DNA of 38,970 bases from Dehalococcoidia bacterium (lineage in GTDB: Bacteria > Chloroflexota > Dehalococcoidia > GIF9 > AB-539-J10), in NCBI GenBank assembly GCA_021162545.1, contig JAGGYM010000036.1:1-38970 (forward strand), in the 5' to 3' direction. The notes under the pieces were generated by a model that saw only the letters and a program-made list of their open reading frames with translations, was not told the DNA's origin and did not search any database. The position numbers and the translations under genes were made by a program. Below, piece after piece: positions 17,074 through 24,998 of the stretch (its first letter is position 1; each line of letters opens with the position of its first letter).

Positions 17074-17102
17074 ACTTTAGGCAGTCGAGTTGCCTATGTC
17101 AA
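17074..17102 (-). promoter_or_regulatory. azlCD promoter with dyad operator in its spacer
   Basis: Minus strand: perfect TTGACA (17102-17097), 17-nt spacer, TAAAGT (17079-17074). The inverted repeat TAGGCA-N7-TGCCTA starts right after the -35 box and runs into the first two bases of the -10 box. Such placement is typical of a repressor or MerR-like site. No regulator gene is adjacent. Confidence 0.6.
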
Positions 17103-17347
17103 CAGCCAACTGCTTATTTCACCAAATATTAGAGGCTGCAATGGCACCACAACCTACCTGATATCGAAAGCCCTGGTGGCTGAGACAACAAGCGACATAG
17201 CCCACAGCTCCAAGCAGTATACGTATACCAACGCCTTTACCTTTCGCTTGAAACCTTGTGTCAAACGAGGTCACGCCGATGTTCTTAAGAGCACTTGAGG
17301 GGATTTTGCCATCGAAGTACAGTATCAGGATTCAGTATTAGATGATT
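17103..17347 (-). other. gap with an unexplained 70-codon open frame, no recognisable start
   Basis: Between azlC and the RRM gene, the minus strand is open from 17331 to the TGA at 17119-17121. It reads LYFDGKIPSSALKNIG... and continues through QAKGKGVGIRILLGAVGYV. There is no ATG or GTG before codon ~20 and no ribosome site, so it may be a gene remnant or chance. No family is recognised. Nothing else was seen in the gap. Confidence 0.25.
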
Positions 17348-17644
17348 TTAGTATCTTCGCTGTTTTCCTCCACCAAACCCACCACCGCCACTTCTATCGT
17401 CAGTACGGGGGCGAGCCGCATTAACAACGATCTCTCGATCCATTAGCGATTTCCCGTTCAGGCTATTAATTGCAGCCTGACCTTCAGACACTGATGGCAT
17501 TTCAACAAACCCGAATCCCCTGACGCGCCCTGTATATTTGTCTTTTATAACATCCACAGATGCCACTTCTCCGAAAGCTGCAAATTCCTGTCGTAAGTCT
17601 TCCTCAGTTATATCGTATGACAGGTTACCCACATAGATTTTCAT
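17348..17644 (-). CDS. RRM RNA-binding protein, glycine-rich tail
   Basis: A 98-residue protein made of one RNA recognition motif followed by a GGGGFGGG tail. RNP-2 (IYVGNL, 3-8) and RNP-1 (RGFGFVEM, ~42-49) are both intact, with the aromatic residues that stack on RNA. Bacterial members of this kind are small, often cold-inducible RNA-binding proteins. ATG at 17644 follows AAGGAGGAG. RNA targets are unknown. Confidence 0.93.
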   Translation of the reverse strand: MKIYVGNLSYDITEEDLRQEFAAFGEVASVDVIKDKYTGRVRGFGFVEMPSVSEGQAAINSLNGKSLMDREIVVNAARPRTDDRSGGGGFGGGKQRRY

Positions 17645-17796
17645 ATTACTCTCCTCCTTGTTAAATTCCCAGGTGCTTCACTTGCTGTTTGCCGATTGTG
17701 TGCCAAACGACAGATGCCATAGCGCACCAGCACATCCCCAGGACACGCACAGACCAAACATTGCCGGCCTGTGCAGTCCTTAAGTTCAAGCCCGCG

Positions 17797-18102
17797 CTAC
17801 CTGCTCAGGCTAAGCTTATTGTAGCAATCGCGACAATAAACCGGTCTATCTTCGTGGGGTTCAAAAGGCACTTCAGTTTCACAGCCACACGCAGCGCATA
17901 TTGCGGGGAACATCTGGCGTCGTGACCCTGAACCATAGCCACCATCCCCATTGCGCTCCGACTTCCTTGCCTGGCGGCAGGAAGGACAACGCTTGGGCTC
18001 GTTGGTGTAACCTTTTGAGGCGAAGAATTCTTGTTCCCCAGCACTAAATGTAAACGTTGATCCACAATCAACACACTGGAGAGATTTGTCCTCAAAGCTC
18101 AT
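17797..18102 (-). CDS. double zinc-ribbon protein
   Basis: A 101-residue protein with four CxxC knuckles: C10/C13 with C39/C42 forming an N-terminal zinc ribbon, and C69/C72 with C90/C93 forming a second. The two are joined by a charged glycine/serine linker (RNGDGGYGSGSRRQ). The N-terminal part matches widespread 'probable zinc-ribbon' proteins (SLQCVDCG...CPSCRQAR) of unknown role. ATG at 18102 is preceded by GAGGAGG at good spacing. Nucleic acid or ribosome binding is plausible from the fold but not shown. The next gene on the strand is the RRM protein, 150 nt away. Confidence 0.82.
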   Translation of the reverse strand: MSFEDKSLQCVDCGSTFTFSAGEQEFFASKGYTNEPKRCPSCRQARKSERNGDGGYGSGSRRQMFPAICAACGCETEVPFEPHEDRPVYCRDCYNKLSLSR

Positions 18103-18213
18103 AGACAACCTCCTCTTATAAATTAGTTAGTTCGAGTTGGCCATCCGCCGCTTGAGTAAACCTGAATAGTTCCACTAAAATGTCCGATAACCGAAACTAA
18201 AACCACCATAAAC

Positions 18214-18242
18214 ACTATACACTAAAGATTCCTCATTTGCAA
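18214..18242 (-). promoter_or_regulatory. predicted promoter of the zinc-ribbon gene
   Basis: Minus strand: TTGCAA (18242-18237), 17-nt spacer, TATAGT (18219-18214). The predicted leader is ~105 nt, long for this window. Confidence 0.4.
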
Positions 18243-18351
18243 AAGCAAGGCAAACTTCCCGGGAAGAAAGACTTTGTTTCCCAACCGATAACCCGCCCGA
18301 TTAGTATAATCACGCCCAGGGGAACGGCTTTACGCCAATAAGTGTGAATTT

Positions 18352-18380
18352 TTGACCTCGTCAGGGGCACACTGTATGCT
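18352..18380 (+). promoter_or_regulatory. predicted promoter of the methyltransferase gene
   Basis: TTGACC (18352-18357), 17-nt spacer, TATGCT (18375-18380), ~65 nt before the ATG. Confidence 0.45.
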
Positions 18381-18446
18381 ATTGATAAAGAGCGAGAGGC
18401 CAACCCAAATTACCTCACTCCATGGCCATCCGGAGAAGCAGGAGCT

Positions 18447-19148
18447 ATGTTAAAGATGACAATCATGCCCAATTACTCCGAGAAGTTTTACCAGCATCAT
18501 GCCCGGCGCTACGCCGAAGTTGCCCAACAATTCCTACAGTCGGTGTACGTCAGTTCATCTCATCCAGGGCTGAAAAACGACTGGGACCTGCTGGAGCGAT
18601 TGAAAGAACTGACACCGGGCAAGCGGGGCCTGGATGCCGGCTGCGGCGCCGGCGCGCGAGACGTGCACGCCCTCTGGTTATGCGGATACGACATGCAGGG
18701 AATAGATGCCGTCGCTGAGAACATCAAGATAGCCTCCGAGATGCACTCGGAAATAGCCGGCCGCGTCTCAGTTGCTGACCTGCGAGAGCGTTTGAGCTTC
18801 CCCGGAGCCTCATTTGACTTCGTTACCTGCAACGCTGTCATCCAGCACATCGCTCCTGATACAGTTAAGAGCGTTACCCTTCCTGAGTTGGCCAGAGTGC
18901 TCAGGCCCGGGGGCGTCCTGCAACTGATGTTCAAGAATGGCAGCGGCCTGCTAAGCCTCTTCGACAGGGATTACAAGGCAGAACGGACATTCCAGCTTTA
19001 CGATGAGCAGGAGGTGCTTTCCGTTCTAAAGATGCACGGCCTGGAGCTCATTGAGACGGAGTCACCGGACAAGCTGGGCGGCGTCATGTATTTCACCGAC
19101 CCCAAGCAAGCCAAGCACTGCGTCTTTTTTGCCCGTAAGGTCAGCTAA
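18447..19148 (+). CDS. class I SAM-dependent methyltransferase
   Basis: A 233-residue protein with a Rossmann methyltransferase core. SAM motif I is LDAGCGAGARD (~62-72), an acidic residue follows in QGIDAVAEN, and the post-I motifs are FDFVTCNAVIQHIAP and LPELARVLRPGGVLQLMF. This belongs to the broad Methyltransf_11/25 group; the substrate cannot be predicted. ATG at 18447 is very close to its AGGAG, so ATGs at 18456 or 18465 are realistic alternatives. It is a single gene with its own promoter, divergent from the zinc-ribbon gene. Confidence 0.85.
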   Translation: MLKMTIMPNYSEKFYQHHARRYAEVAQQFLQSVYVSSSHPGLKNDWDLLERLKELTPGKRGLDAGCGAGARDVHALWLCGYDMQGIDAVAENIKIASEMHSEIAGRVSVADLRERLSFPGASFDFVTCNAVIQHIAPDTVKSVTLPELARVLRPGGVLQLMFKNGSGLLSLFDRDYKAERTFQLYDEQEVLSVLKMHGLELIETESPDKLGGVMYFTDPKQAKHCVFFARKVS

Positions 19149-19219
19149 GTATTCCCGGAGGCCCTTTCGGGAGAGTGTCGTTAAGAGCACAAGGCAAACT
19201 TCGCCTCCATTCACGGGAA

Positions 19220-19252
19220 ATTGCCACGTTGCCTGCGGCTCCTCACAATGAC
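19220..19252 (-). repeat. isolated copy of the 'gtcattg...ggcaat' repeat
   Basis: Read on the minus strand it runs GTCATTGTGAGGAGCCG...ACGTGGCAAT. It shares GAGCCGCAGGC-ACGTGGCAAT with the copy at ~6835-6857. It sits in the 269-nt gap between the methyltransferase and rnhA, which otherwise shows nothing definite. Confidence 0.7.
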
Positions 19253-19417
19253 AAAAGGAGGAATGCTCTACACAACGACAGAGGGATACCCTCCTTCAGA
19301 TAAGACTCCTCTCCCTTGACTCTCATCGCGGCATCCTGTAGCCTAAGGGCAGTCACCCGGAATTTTTTTGCTAGAGAGCAGGAAGGTATCGTAAACACCA
19401 GGGCTAGAGGAGCAAAC

Positions 19418-19873
19418 GTGAAGAAAGACAGCGCAATAATCTACTGCGATGGAGCCTGCTCGGGAAACCAGTTCAAGAACAACAAAGGGGGCTGGGGCGC
19501 CGTCCTGCAATACCAGGGCAGCACAAAAGAGATATATGGTGGCCAGCGAAACACGACAAACCAGAGAATGGAGCTAACGGCCTGCATAAAGGCATTAGAA
19601 GAGATTAAAGAGAAGAACACCGTCATAGAAATACATTCCGACAGCGCTTATCTGATAAACTGCCTGAACCAGAAGTGGTACGAAAGATGGCAGAAGAACG
19701 GCTGGCTAAACTACAAGAAAAAACCCGTTGAGAACAAGGATTTGTGGGTGAAACTTCTGGACCTGGTAAGCAAACGCGCTGTAACTTTTTACAAGGTAAG
19801 CGGGCACTCGGGGATAGAATTGAACGAACTGTCTGACAGTCTGGCCAGACAGGGCATGAGCGAACTGGACTGA
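19418..19873 (+). CDS. rnhA: ribonuclease HI
   Basis: RNase HI degrades RNA in RNA:DNA hybrids. The four catalytic acids are present: D11 (IYCDGACSGN), E52 (QRMELTA), D75 (HSDSAY) and D140 (LSDSLA), along with H130 in VSGHSG. The basic handle region WYERWQKNGW is also there. GTG at 19418 gives 151 residues, the normal length, and follows GAGGAG at 6 nt. The open frame extends 34 codons upstream but that part looks non-coding. Confidence 0.95.
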   Translation: MKKDSAIIYCDGACSGNQFKNNKGGWGAVLQYQGSTKEIYGGQRNTTNQRMELTACIKALEEIKEKNTVIEIHSDSAYLINCLNQKWYERWQKNGWLNYKKKPVENKDLWVKLLDLVSKRAVTFYKVSGHSGIELNELSDSLARQGMSELD

Positions 19874-19903
19874 GCGGCAAAATCAAGGTCAGGAAAAGGC
19901 AGG

Positions 19904-20182
19904 ATGTTTCAGGTCACAGCCAGAGTCATATCACAGAAGGGCACCTGCGAAGCCGGGCATAAGGTTGGCGATGAATTCACTATCGACCAGAAGACGCCCC
20001 GCGGTATGTGCTCCTGGGCCTTTTGTACCCTTTTCCCCTTCGCCGAAGTGCTGCAGTTCGGCAGCTCGTTTCCATGGGAAGAAGACCCCGACAAGGCTAT
20101 CGTTGCCTGCCCCGACCCGGCAAACCCCGTGGTCTTCGAACTGAGGCGCAACTTGCCACAAGAAGAAGAAGGCGAACCATAA
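19904..20182 (+). CDS. TIGR04076 family protein
   Basis: A 92-residue cytoplasmic protein with the conserved pattern of TIGR04076: G-T-C15-x-x-G-H-K-V-G-D near the start, C36 and C41, and ACPDPANPVVFEL near the end (C69). The family is common in anaerobes and its biochemical role is unknown; the conserved cysteines suggest metal or redox chemistry. It lies 30 nt after rnhA and may be co-transcribed. Confidence 0.85.
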   Translation: MFQVTARVISQKGTCEAGHKVGDEFTIDQKTPRGMCSWAFCTLFPFAEVLQFGSSFPWEEDPDKAIVACPDPANPVVFELRRNLPQEEEGEP

Positions 20183-20309
20183 TTGCTCCCTGCTACTCCT
20201 ACCGGTCAGTCAGACCAACCTGCCAGTTTTCTATACTGCGTCTCCACGAAGACAGGGAACATCAATTCCACATCCATGCCCCCCACCAGGAGATGCTTAC
20301 ACCAGTCAG

Positions 20310-20660
20310 TTAACCCACGAACTTCTTGTACCACGTTCCTGTTAAGGCAAGGATTGCCATACCCACAAGCATCGCGATGATGGGATTCTTGAGCCCCGGA
20401 ATATCATGTATCACCGTCCACAGTCCATACCAGACCAGCACCACGCCGAAGAACACCAGCGTTCCGTAAATCACCTTATGATGTGTCCTGAATTTCTCCT
20501 GGAACTTCTCCACATCCGCCAGCATGGTCTTCTCCGTGAGGTGTTTCGTCTTCAGCTGTCGAGATACCTCTTCCCCGATTTGCGCTGAGATTTCTTTTTC
20601 CCCCATGCGCTCCCCCTCCTGATTTTTTTGAGAGCCATTGTCTTTCTGTTTTACCTCCAT
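20310..20660 (-). CDS. two-helix membrane protein with charged N-terminus, unknown function
   Basis: A 116-residue protein. The first ~60 residues are charged and partly coiled-coil-like (glutamate/lysine-rich), followed by two hydrophobic helices (~64-82 and ~92-109) and a KKFVG end. ATG at 20660 has AAGGAGG at 5 nt. A second in-frame ATG at 20606 also has AGGAGGGG, so a 98-residue form is possible, and both might be used. I do not recognise the family. Confidence 0.65.
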   Translation of the reverse strand: MEVKQKDNGSQKNQEGERMGEKEISAQIGEEVSRQLKTKHLTEKTMLADVEKFQEKFRTHHKVIYGTLVFFGVVLVWYGLWTVIHDIPGLKNPIIAMLVGMAILALTGTWYKKFVG

Positions 20661-20889
20661 CTTGCCTCCTTGTCCAAGCATTGCAAAAACATCATGCCCT
20701 TTCCCCCTTCCCCAATACGATACACCGAATGATATACGCCCACCTTCCCAATTACAACATCCAAACCAGTGCCTCACAGCCGGCAGCAAAAACCTGAACG
20801 GAAGGAAACCTCCTCCGCTTCGGCCAATGACGAACCCAGGAATATGTGCTATCCTTTCCCTCACGACCAAAAGGGACGGCGATAGAATT

Positions 20890-21108
20890 ATGTCAATTAA
20901 CAACAGGGAAAGAAAATTTCACCTCTGGGGCTGGATTCTCTTTATAGTATGTGCCGCTTTCTTCATTGCCGCCAGCATCAAGGGCGACAACACGCTGACC
21001 CTCATCGGCAGCGTTATTTTTCTGGTCGCCTGCGTGGTCTTTCTCATTCCACTGGTAACTGGAGAGGACAAGAACAAGAATAGCGGAGAAAGGATAAATA
21101 AAGAATGA
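20890..21108 (+). CDS. small two-helix membrane protein, unknown function
   Basis: A 72-residue protein with a basic N-terminus (MSINNRERKFH), two hydrophobic helices (~13-30 and ~37-56) separated by KGDNT, and a charged tail. The stop overlaps the start of the NifX-like gene (ATGA), which argues that it is real and co-translated. The ribosome site is weak. No family recognised. Confidence 0.6.
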   Translation: MSINNRERKFHLWGWILFIVCAAFFIAASIKGDNTLTLIGSVIFLVACVVFLIPLVTGEDKNKNSGERINKE

Positions 21109-21503
21109 CGCTACTAATAGCTTTCGCTACGGATGATGGAGATACACTAAAGGGTGACGAGCATTTCGGCATGGCAAAATTCTTCGACGTCTACGAGTTC
21201 TACAACAACGAGGAAAGATTCATCGAAAGGAGAGGCAACGTCAAATTTAAGGGAGATGAATCGATAAAGCACGGTGACCCCGAGAAAGCTAAAGCTACTT
21301 CTTCCGCTTTGGACAACGTTGACATCATTGTAGGCGGAAGATTCGGCCCCAACATTACTAAGCTATCAAAGAGATATGTTTGCGCGCTGGTCAGAACGGA
21401 TACCGTGAAAAATGCAATCAAGATAGTACATAGCAACATCAGCAAACTAGAGGAAGAGAAGGACAAAGGGGAAGACAGGAAACATCTTGTGCTGACGCCA
21501 TAA
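21105..21503 (+). CDS. NifX/NifB-associated (dinitrogenase iron-molybdenum cofactor) domain protein
   Basis: A 132-residue protein of the NifB/NifX/MTH1175 fold. It has the IAFATDDG start, the EHFGMAKFFDVYEF segment and a DNVDIIVGGRFGPN region in place of the usual 'Ga.aVi.G.~G' loop. The C-terminal ~25 residues are lysine/glutamate-rich. Such stand-alone proteins occur widely in anaerobes that do not fix nitrogen and may carry iron-sulfur or other metal clusters. No nif genes are nearby, so a role in nitrogenase assembly is not supported. Confidence 0.82.
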   Translation: MTLLIAFATDDGDTLKGDEHFGMAKFFDVYEFYNNEERFIERRGNVKFKGDESIKHGDPEKAKATSSALDNVDIIVGGRFGPNITKLSKRYVCALVRTDTVKNAIKIVHSNISKLEEEKDKGEDRKHLVLTP

Positions 21504-21537
21504 GTGAAAACCTCTCTTGCTCCACCAGCAATCCGAT

Positions 21538-21566
21538 TTGACAAAAGTGGGGCAAGTATTTAGAAT
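21538..21566 (+). promoter_or_regulatory. near-consensus promoter of the fur-transporter operon
   Basis: Perfect TTGACA (21538-21543), 17-nt spacer, TAGAAT (21561-21566). The -10 box ends 10 nt before the ATG at 21577, so a leader of only ~2-5 nt is predicted. An upstream ATG at 21565 lies inside the -10 box. Confidence 0.65.
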
Positions 21567-21576
21567 GTGCCTGAGA

Positions 21577-22011
21577 ATGAGAGGCATTCGCAAAGATAGC
21601 AACCAACTGAAGGGCCACCCCCTGACGGCACAACGATGCTTGCTTCTGGACATCATCCATAACAGCAGTGAGCCTATAGATGCCAGAGAACTGTATCGCC
21701 GTGCCAGTAGCAAGGACAGGTCCGTCAGCATGGCTACCATCTACCGGAGCTTGCGCCTGTTCAAAGAACTGGGCCTAATAGACAAAATGCGTCTGGGGCT
21801 GATGCATAGCTGCTATGAGATAAGTCATTCGATGGAGCACCAGCACATAATATGCCAGTGCTGCGGCAAGGTCATAGAGTTCGAAAGCCCTCTGCTCACG
21901 GAGCTCATACGCAACCTTCAGCGCGAACACAACTTCAATGTGACCAGAGCTGAGCTGTGCCTGGAAGGATACTGCCAGCAATGCAAAGAGGAGGCGGAGA
22001 GAAACCGCTAA
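21577..22011 (+). CDS. Fur-family transcriptional regulator
   Basis: A 144-residue metal-sensing repressor. It has a winged-helix DNA-binding half with the recognition helix SMATIYRSLRLFKELGLI (~51-68), then a dimerisation/metal half with HSMEHQHIIC and two structural-zinc pairs, C93/C96 and C133/C136. Whether it senses iron, zinc or peroxide cannot be told. The start at 21577 is favoured by promoter position; ATG at 21565 would add four residues. It overlaps no gene but is followed after 5 nt by a TDT-family transporter, so the two probably share a transcript. Confidence 0.88.
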   Translation: MRGIRKDSNQLKGHPLTAQRCLLLDIIHNSSEPIDARELYRRASSKDRSVSMATIYRSLRLFKELGLIDKMRLGLMHSCYEISHSMEHQHIICQCCGKVIEFESPLLTELIRNLQREHNFNVTRAELCLEGYCQQCKEEAERNR

Positions 22012-22016
22012 CGATC

Positions 22017-23108
22017 ATGGAAAACAGCCCGAGCAAGCAAAAATTTGGCTTCGTTCAAAACTTTACCCCCGTCTGGTTTGCCACCGTGCTTGGTTTTGGC
22101 GGAATCGCTCTAACTTCCAGCTTGATTGCCAAAGCATTTGGTGCTACCTGGCTCAACCCCGTAGCAATCATTCTGGCCTACTTCAATTTCGGGCTGTTCA
22201 TATTCCTGTTTGTCACCTGGTTATCAAAGCTGATTTTCTACTTCCCGAGCCTCCTGAAAGAGCTACAGCATCCGGTAGTAGCTGGATTTCACTCCCTTAT
22301 GCCAGCTGCGATGATAATGATATCTATCGTTTTCTCCAGAATTGGCGCAACGTTCTCCCTATGGCAATACAGGGAAATTTCAATTTCCTTCTGGACTGCA
22401 GGAGCCATTTTCGAAATCCTTCTCTTAACTGTCACAATCTACTTCTTAATCATTAACGAGAAGATGAATATAAATTCTATGAATGGAGGGTGGCTGGTCC
22501 CACCGGTAGCAGCTTTACTAACACCCGTTGCTGGAGTAAAACTGACAGAATTTATCTCTAATGAAGCTATATCCGCAAACGTCCTGTGGGTCAACTACTT
22601 CTTCTTTGGGATAGGAGCTTTCGTTTTCCTTCTAATGGCGGTGGCTTTATTCAGCAAAATTTTCTTCTTCGAAAAACTAGATCCAAAACTTATGCCCTCA
22701 CTGTGGATCATATTAGTTCCCTTTTCTCTGATGGCTATTTCTCTGACGCTTTTCGCAAGCAAGACTGGAGCCTACTTGCAATCGGGTTTAGGAAGCAGCT
22801 TAGTAGGCTTAATTCCCATGATAAACCCTATGTTAATTGGAATCGGGGTATGGCTTCTTATCCTCTTGATCGCCCTGACTATTTATTATTTGAGGAAGCT
22901 CAGCCTTCCTTATGGAGCAGGGTGGTGGGCATTCATCTTCCCCACAGGCTCAGTTTGCTTAGCCTCTCTAACCCAGGGATCTCTCACCAACCAGACATTC
23001 TTTAGCTGGACAGGATTAGGCATTTACATTTTCCTGATAGCACTTACATTAATTGTCCTGTATCGGACTATAAAAGGACTGGTTCAAAGCATATCTCACC
23101 ATGCTTGA
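22017..23108 (+). CDS. TDT/SLAC1-family membrane transporter (TehA-like)
   Basis: A 363-residue membrane protein with about ten hydrophobic helices. The N-terminal FTPVWFATVLGFGGIALTS and the later TAGAIFEILLL and FGIGAFVFLLMAV segments match the tellurite-resistance/dicarboxylate transporter (TDT) and SLAC1 channel family. Members move organic acids, anions or sulfite; the substrate is not predictable. It starts 5 nt after fur. The gene is clearly richer in A+T than its neighbours, though a membrane protein of this type tends that way. ATG at 22017 gives a normal N-terminus; 20 upstream codons overlap fur and are unlikely. Confidence 0.85.
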   Translation: MENSPSKQKFGFVQNFTPVWFATVLGFGGIALTSSLIAKAFGATWLNPVAIILAYFNFGLFIFLFVTWLSKLIFYFPSLLKELQHPVVAGFHSLMPAAMIMISIVFSRIGATFSLWQYREISISFWTAGAIFEILLLTVTIYFLIINEKMNINSMNGGWLVPPVAALLTPVAGVKLTEFISNEAISANVLWVNYFFFGIGAFVFLLMAVALFSKIFFFEKLDPKLMPSLWIILVPFSLMAISLTLFASKTGAYLQSGLGSSLVGLIPMINPMLIGIGVWLLILLIALTIYYLRKLSLPYGAGWWAFIFPTGSVCLASLTQGSLTNQTFFSWTGLGIYIFLIALTLIVLYRTIKGLVQSISHHA

Positions 23109-23426
23109 TGTGGAGCAGACATATACAACTTCTCTCCCATACCAGGGGGGGAAGAACGATGAGCCAGTTATGGGTATACCGGACATTACCTGCTTCAAAC
23201 TCGGTGGCGACCAGGCAGCATGGCATCTGAATAAATTTAAGGAGGTTTATGTGAATTACAAGATTACCGGGAGGGTGCGCTGGTTATGATGCTCGCAAGG
23301 CAGCCAGCAGAAGTTGTTGCACCAATCCAGCCCACACGGAAAGTAGAGCGATACTGCTTGCCGGGCAGCACGGATTACACCCGGGCGAAATTCCAGTATC
23401 CGTCTAAATTGTAGGAGGCAGGCACA
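23109..23426 (+). other. gap with two tiny overlapping ORFs before trxB
   Basis: A strong AAGGAGG (23239-23245) precedes a GTG at 23251 that reads only 12 codons to a TGA. That TGA overlaps an ATG at 23286, which opens 42 codons (MMLARQPAEV...QYPSKL) ending at 23414. The 42-codon frame is also open upstream of its ATG (DYREGALV). The stop sits inside the trxB ribosome site. This could be a decayed small gene or leader ORFs; no family is recognised. Confidence 0.3.
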
Positions 23427-24344
23427 ATGAAGAAATACGACGTAATTATAATTGGAGGTGGGCCAGCGGGACTCACCGCAGGGATTTACACCTCGCGAGC
23501 AGGGCTCAAAAGCCTGCTGGTGGAGCGCGGGATGTTTGGAGGACAGATAGTGAACGCCACTCTGATAGAGAACTATCCTGGTTTCCCCGACGGCATCTCG
23601 GGGTATGAGCTGGGCTCGCGCATGCACCAGCAGGCAGTTAAATTCGGTCTGGAAGTTACCACTGCCGAGATGACAGACATCACTCAAACACAACCCTATG
23701 AGGTTTCTACCACCGAAGGCAACTTCGAAGCAACAACCATCATTATCGCTGCTGGCTCAGAGTACCGCAAATTGGATGTCCCCGGAGAGGAAAGATTATC
23801 GGGCCATGGAGTTTCTTACTGTGCTACATGCGATGGTTTCCTTTTCCGTGGCCGCGACGTAGCAGTCGTCGGAGGAGGGAACACTGCTATCACCGATGCT
23901 CTGGAGTTGAGCCAGCATGCCAGCAAGGTATATGTAATACACCGGCGTGACCAGCTTCGGGCAGGAGAGATTCTCCGACAACGAGCTTTCGCCCAACCAA
24001 AGCTAGAATTCATCTGGAACTCGGTGGTGGAGGAAGCCCAGGGAGAGGAAATGTTGAGTGGTCTTAAGCTGCGCGACGTAAAAACAGGACGACAATCTAC
24101 TTTGGAAGTGGCTGGAGCTTTCATTGCCACAGGATTTATGCCCAACAGCCAGCGCTTTTTCAATCTCCTGGAAATTGATGATGCCGGCCACATCGTCACC
24201 GATGAAGTGATGGCTACTTCAGCTCCCGGTATTTTCGCCGCCGGTGACATCCGCAGGAGTTCAGCGCGCCAGATTGCCTCCGCAGTTGGCGACGGCGTCA
24301 CTGCCGCCACGGCCGCTTTCAAGTACATCCAGGAGACAGGCTAA
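23427..24344 (+). CDS. trxB: thioredoxin reductase
   Basis: A 305-residue low-Mr thioredoxin reductase using FAD and NADPH. Visible are the FAD loop IGGGPAG (9-15), the redox pair C132-A-T-C135, the NADPH loop VGGGNTA with HRRDQLRA (2'-phosphate arginines), and the C-terminal FAAGDI FAD motif. It is followed after 34 nt by a thioredoxin, its likely substrate. Length and motifs are normal. ATG is preceded by TAGGAGG. Confidence 0.95.
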   Translation: MKKYDVIIIGGGPAGLTAGIYTSRAGLKSLLVERGMFGGQIVNATLIENYPGFPDGISGYELGSRMHQQAVKFGLEVTTAEMTDITQTQPYEVSTTEGNFEATTIIIAAGSEYRKLDVPGEERLSGHGVSYCATCDGFLFRGRDVAVVGGGNTAITDALELSQHASKVYVIHRRDQLRAGEILRQRAFAQPKLEFIWNSVVEEAQGEEMLSGLKLRDVKTGRQSTLEVAGAFIATGFMPNSQRFFNLLEIDDAGHIVTDEVMATSAPGIFAAGDIRRSSARQIASAVGDGVTAATAAFKYIQETG

Positions 24345-24378
24345 CAGCCAAATTAACAGGAAAGGAGATAATTACAAG

Positions 24379-24903
24379 ATGAGTAAAGTAATAGAAGTCA
24401 CGGACAAGAACTTCGAAGAGGAAGTGTTAAAATCAGATATCCCTGTAGAGGTCGATTTTTGGGCCCCATGGTGCGGTCCATGCCGCATGGTTACCCCGAT
24501 ATACGAGAAACTGGCGGGAGAATACGACGGCAAATTCAAGTTCTGCAAACTCAACGTGGACGAAAGCCAGCAAATGGCGGTGAAGTATCAAGTTATGAGC
24601 ATCCCTCTGCAGATATACTTCGGCAACGGTCAGAAAGTTGACGAAATCCTTGGCGCAGTTCCTGAGAAAGTAATTCGAGCCAAGGTCGAGGAAATCACCA
24701 AAAAATTTCCAAGTGATGAAAAGGGAAAACTCAAAATGATCCTAACCTCATGGATTGAGAACAACAAAGAGTCCAGTGAAAAACTCGGAAAGTGGATGGA
24801 GAGAAATCAAAACACAGAAGGAATTGCAAATTACGCTGGTCTGAAGGAAGCAGCGCTGCAGATAGAAAAGGCGAACGAAAAGCTATCCCAGGCATTGACA
24901 TAG
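24379..24903 (+). CDS. thioredoxin with a C-terminal helical extension
   Basis: A 174-residue protein. Residues 1-107 are a standard thioredoxin with active site W31-C32-G-P-C35 and cis-proline P76 (threonine usually following it is leucine here). Residues ~108-174 form a charged, probably helical extension (KGKLKMILTSWIENN... and QIEKANEKLSQ) not found in classic TrxA (~105-110 residues). ATG at 24379 follows AAGGAGA. Downstream of trxB, so likely reduced by it. The tail could mediate partner binding or dimerisation, which is inference. Confidence 0.9.
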   Translation: MSKVIEVTDKNFEEEVLKSDIPVEVDFWAPWCGPCRMVTPIYEKLAGEYDGKFKFCKLNVDESQQMAVKYQVMSIPLQIYFGNGQKVDEILGAVPEKVIRAKVEEITKKFPSDEKGKLKMILTSWIENNKESSEKLGKWMERNQNTEGIANYAGLKEAALQIEKANEKLSQALT

Positions 24904-24998
24904 CTGCAGACAGGAGAGAATAAGCAAGGCAGATTTAGCTATTCTCAAGAGTTCCAGTTTATAGTGAACTCTTTGAAGCTTTTAAAATCATTGGAAAT

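Noticed and set aside
17035-17298. 87-codon plus-strand frame in the azlC-RRM gap
   Set aside because: Overlaps the azlC promoter, has no ribosome site and no recognisable protein pattern.
21105-21503. Evidence for nitrogen fixation
   Set aside because: Only a stand-alone NifX/NifB-type domain is present; no nifHDK or other nif genes in the window.
23101-23289. 62-codon frame after the TDT transporter
   Set aside because: Starts inside the transporter gene end without a ribosome site; only its last 12 codons have one, described under the gap entry.
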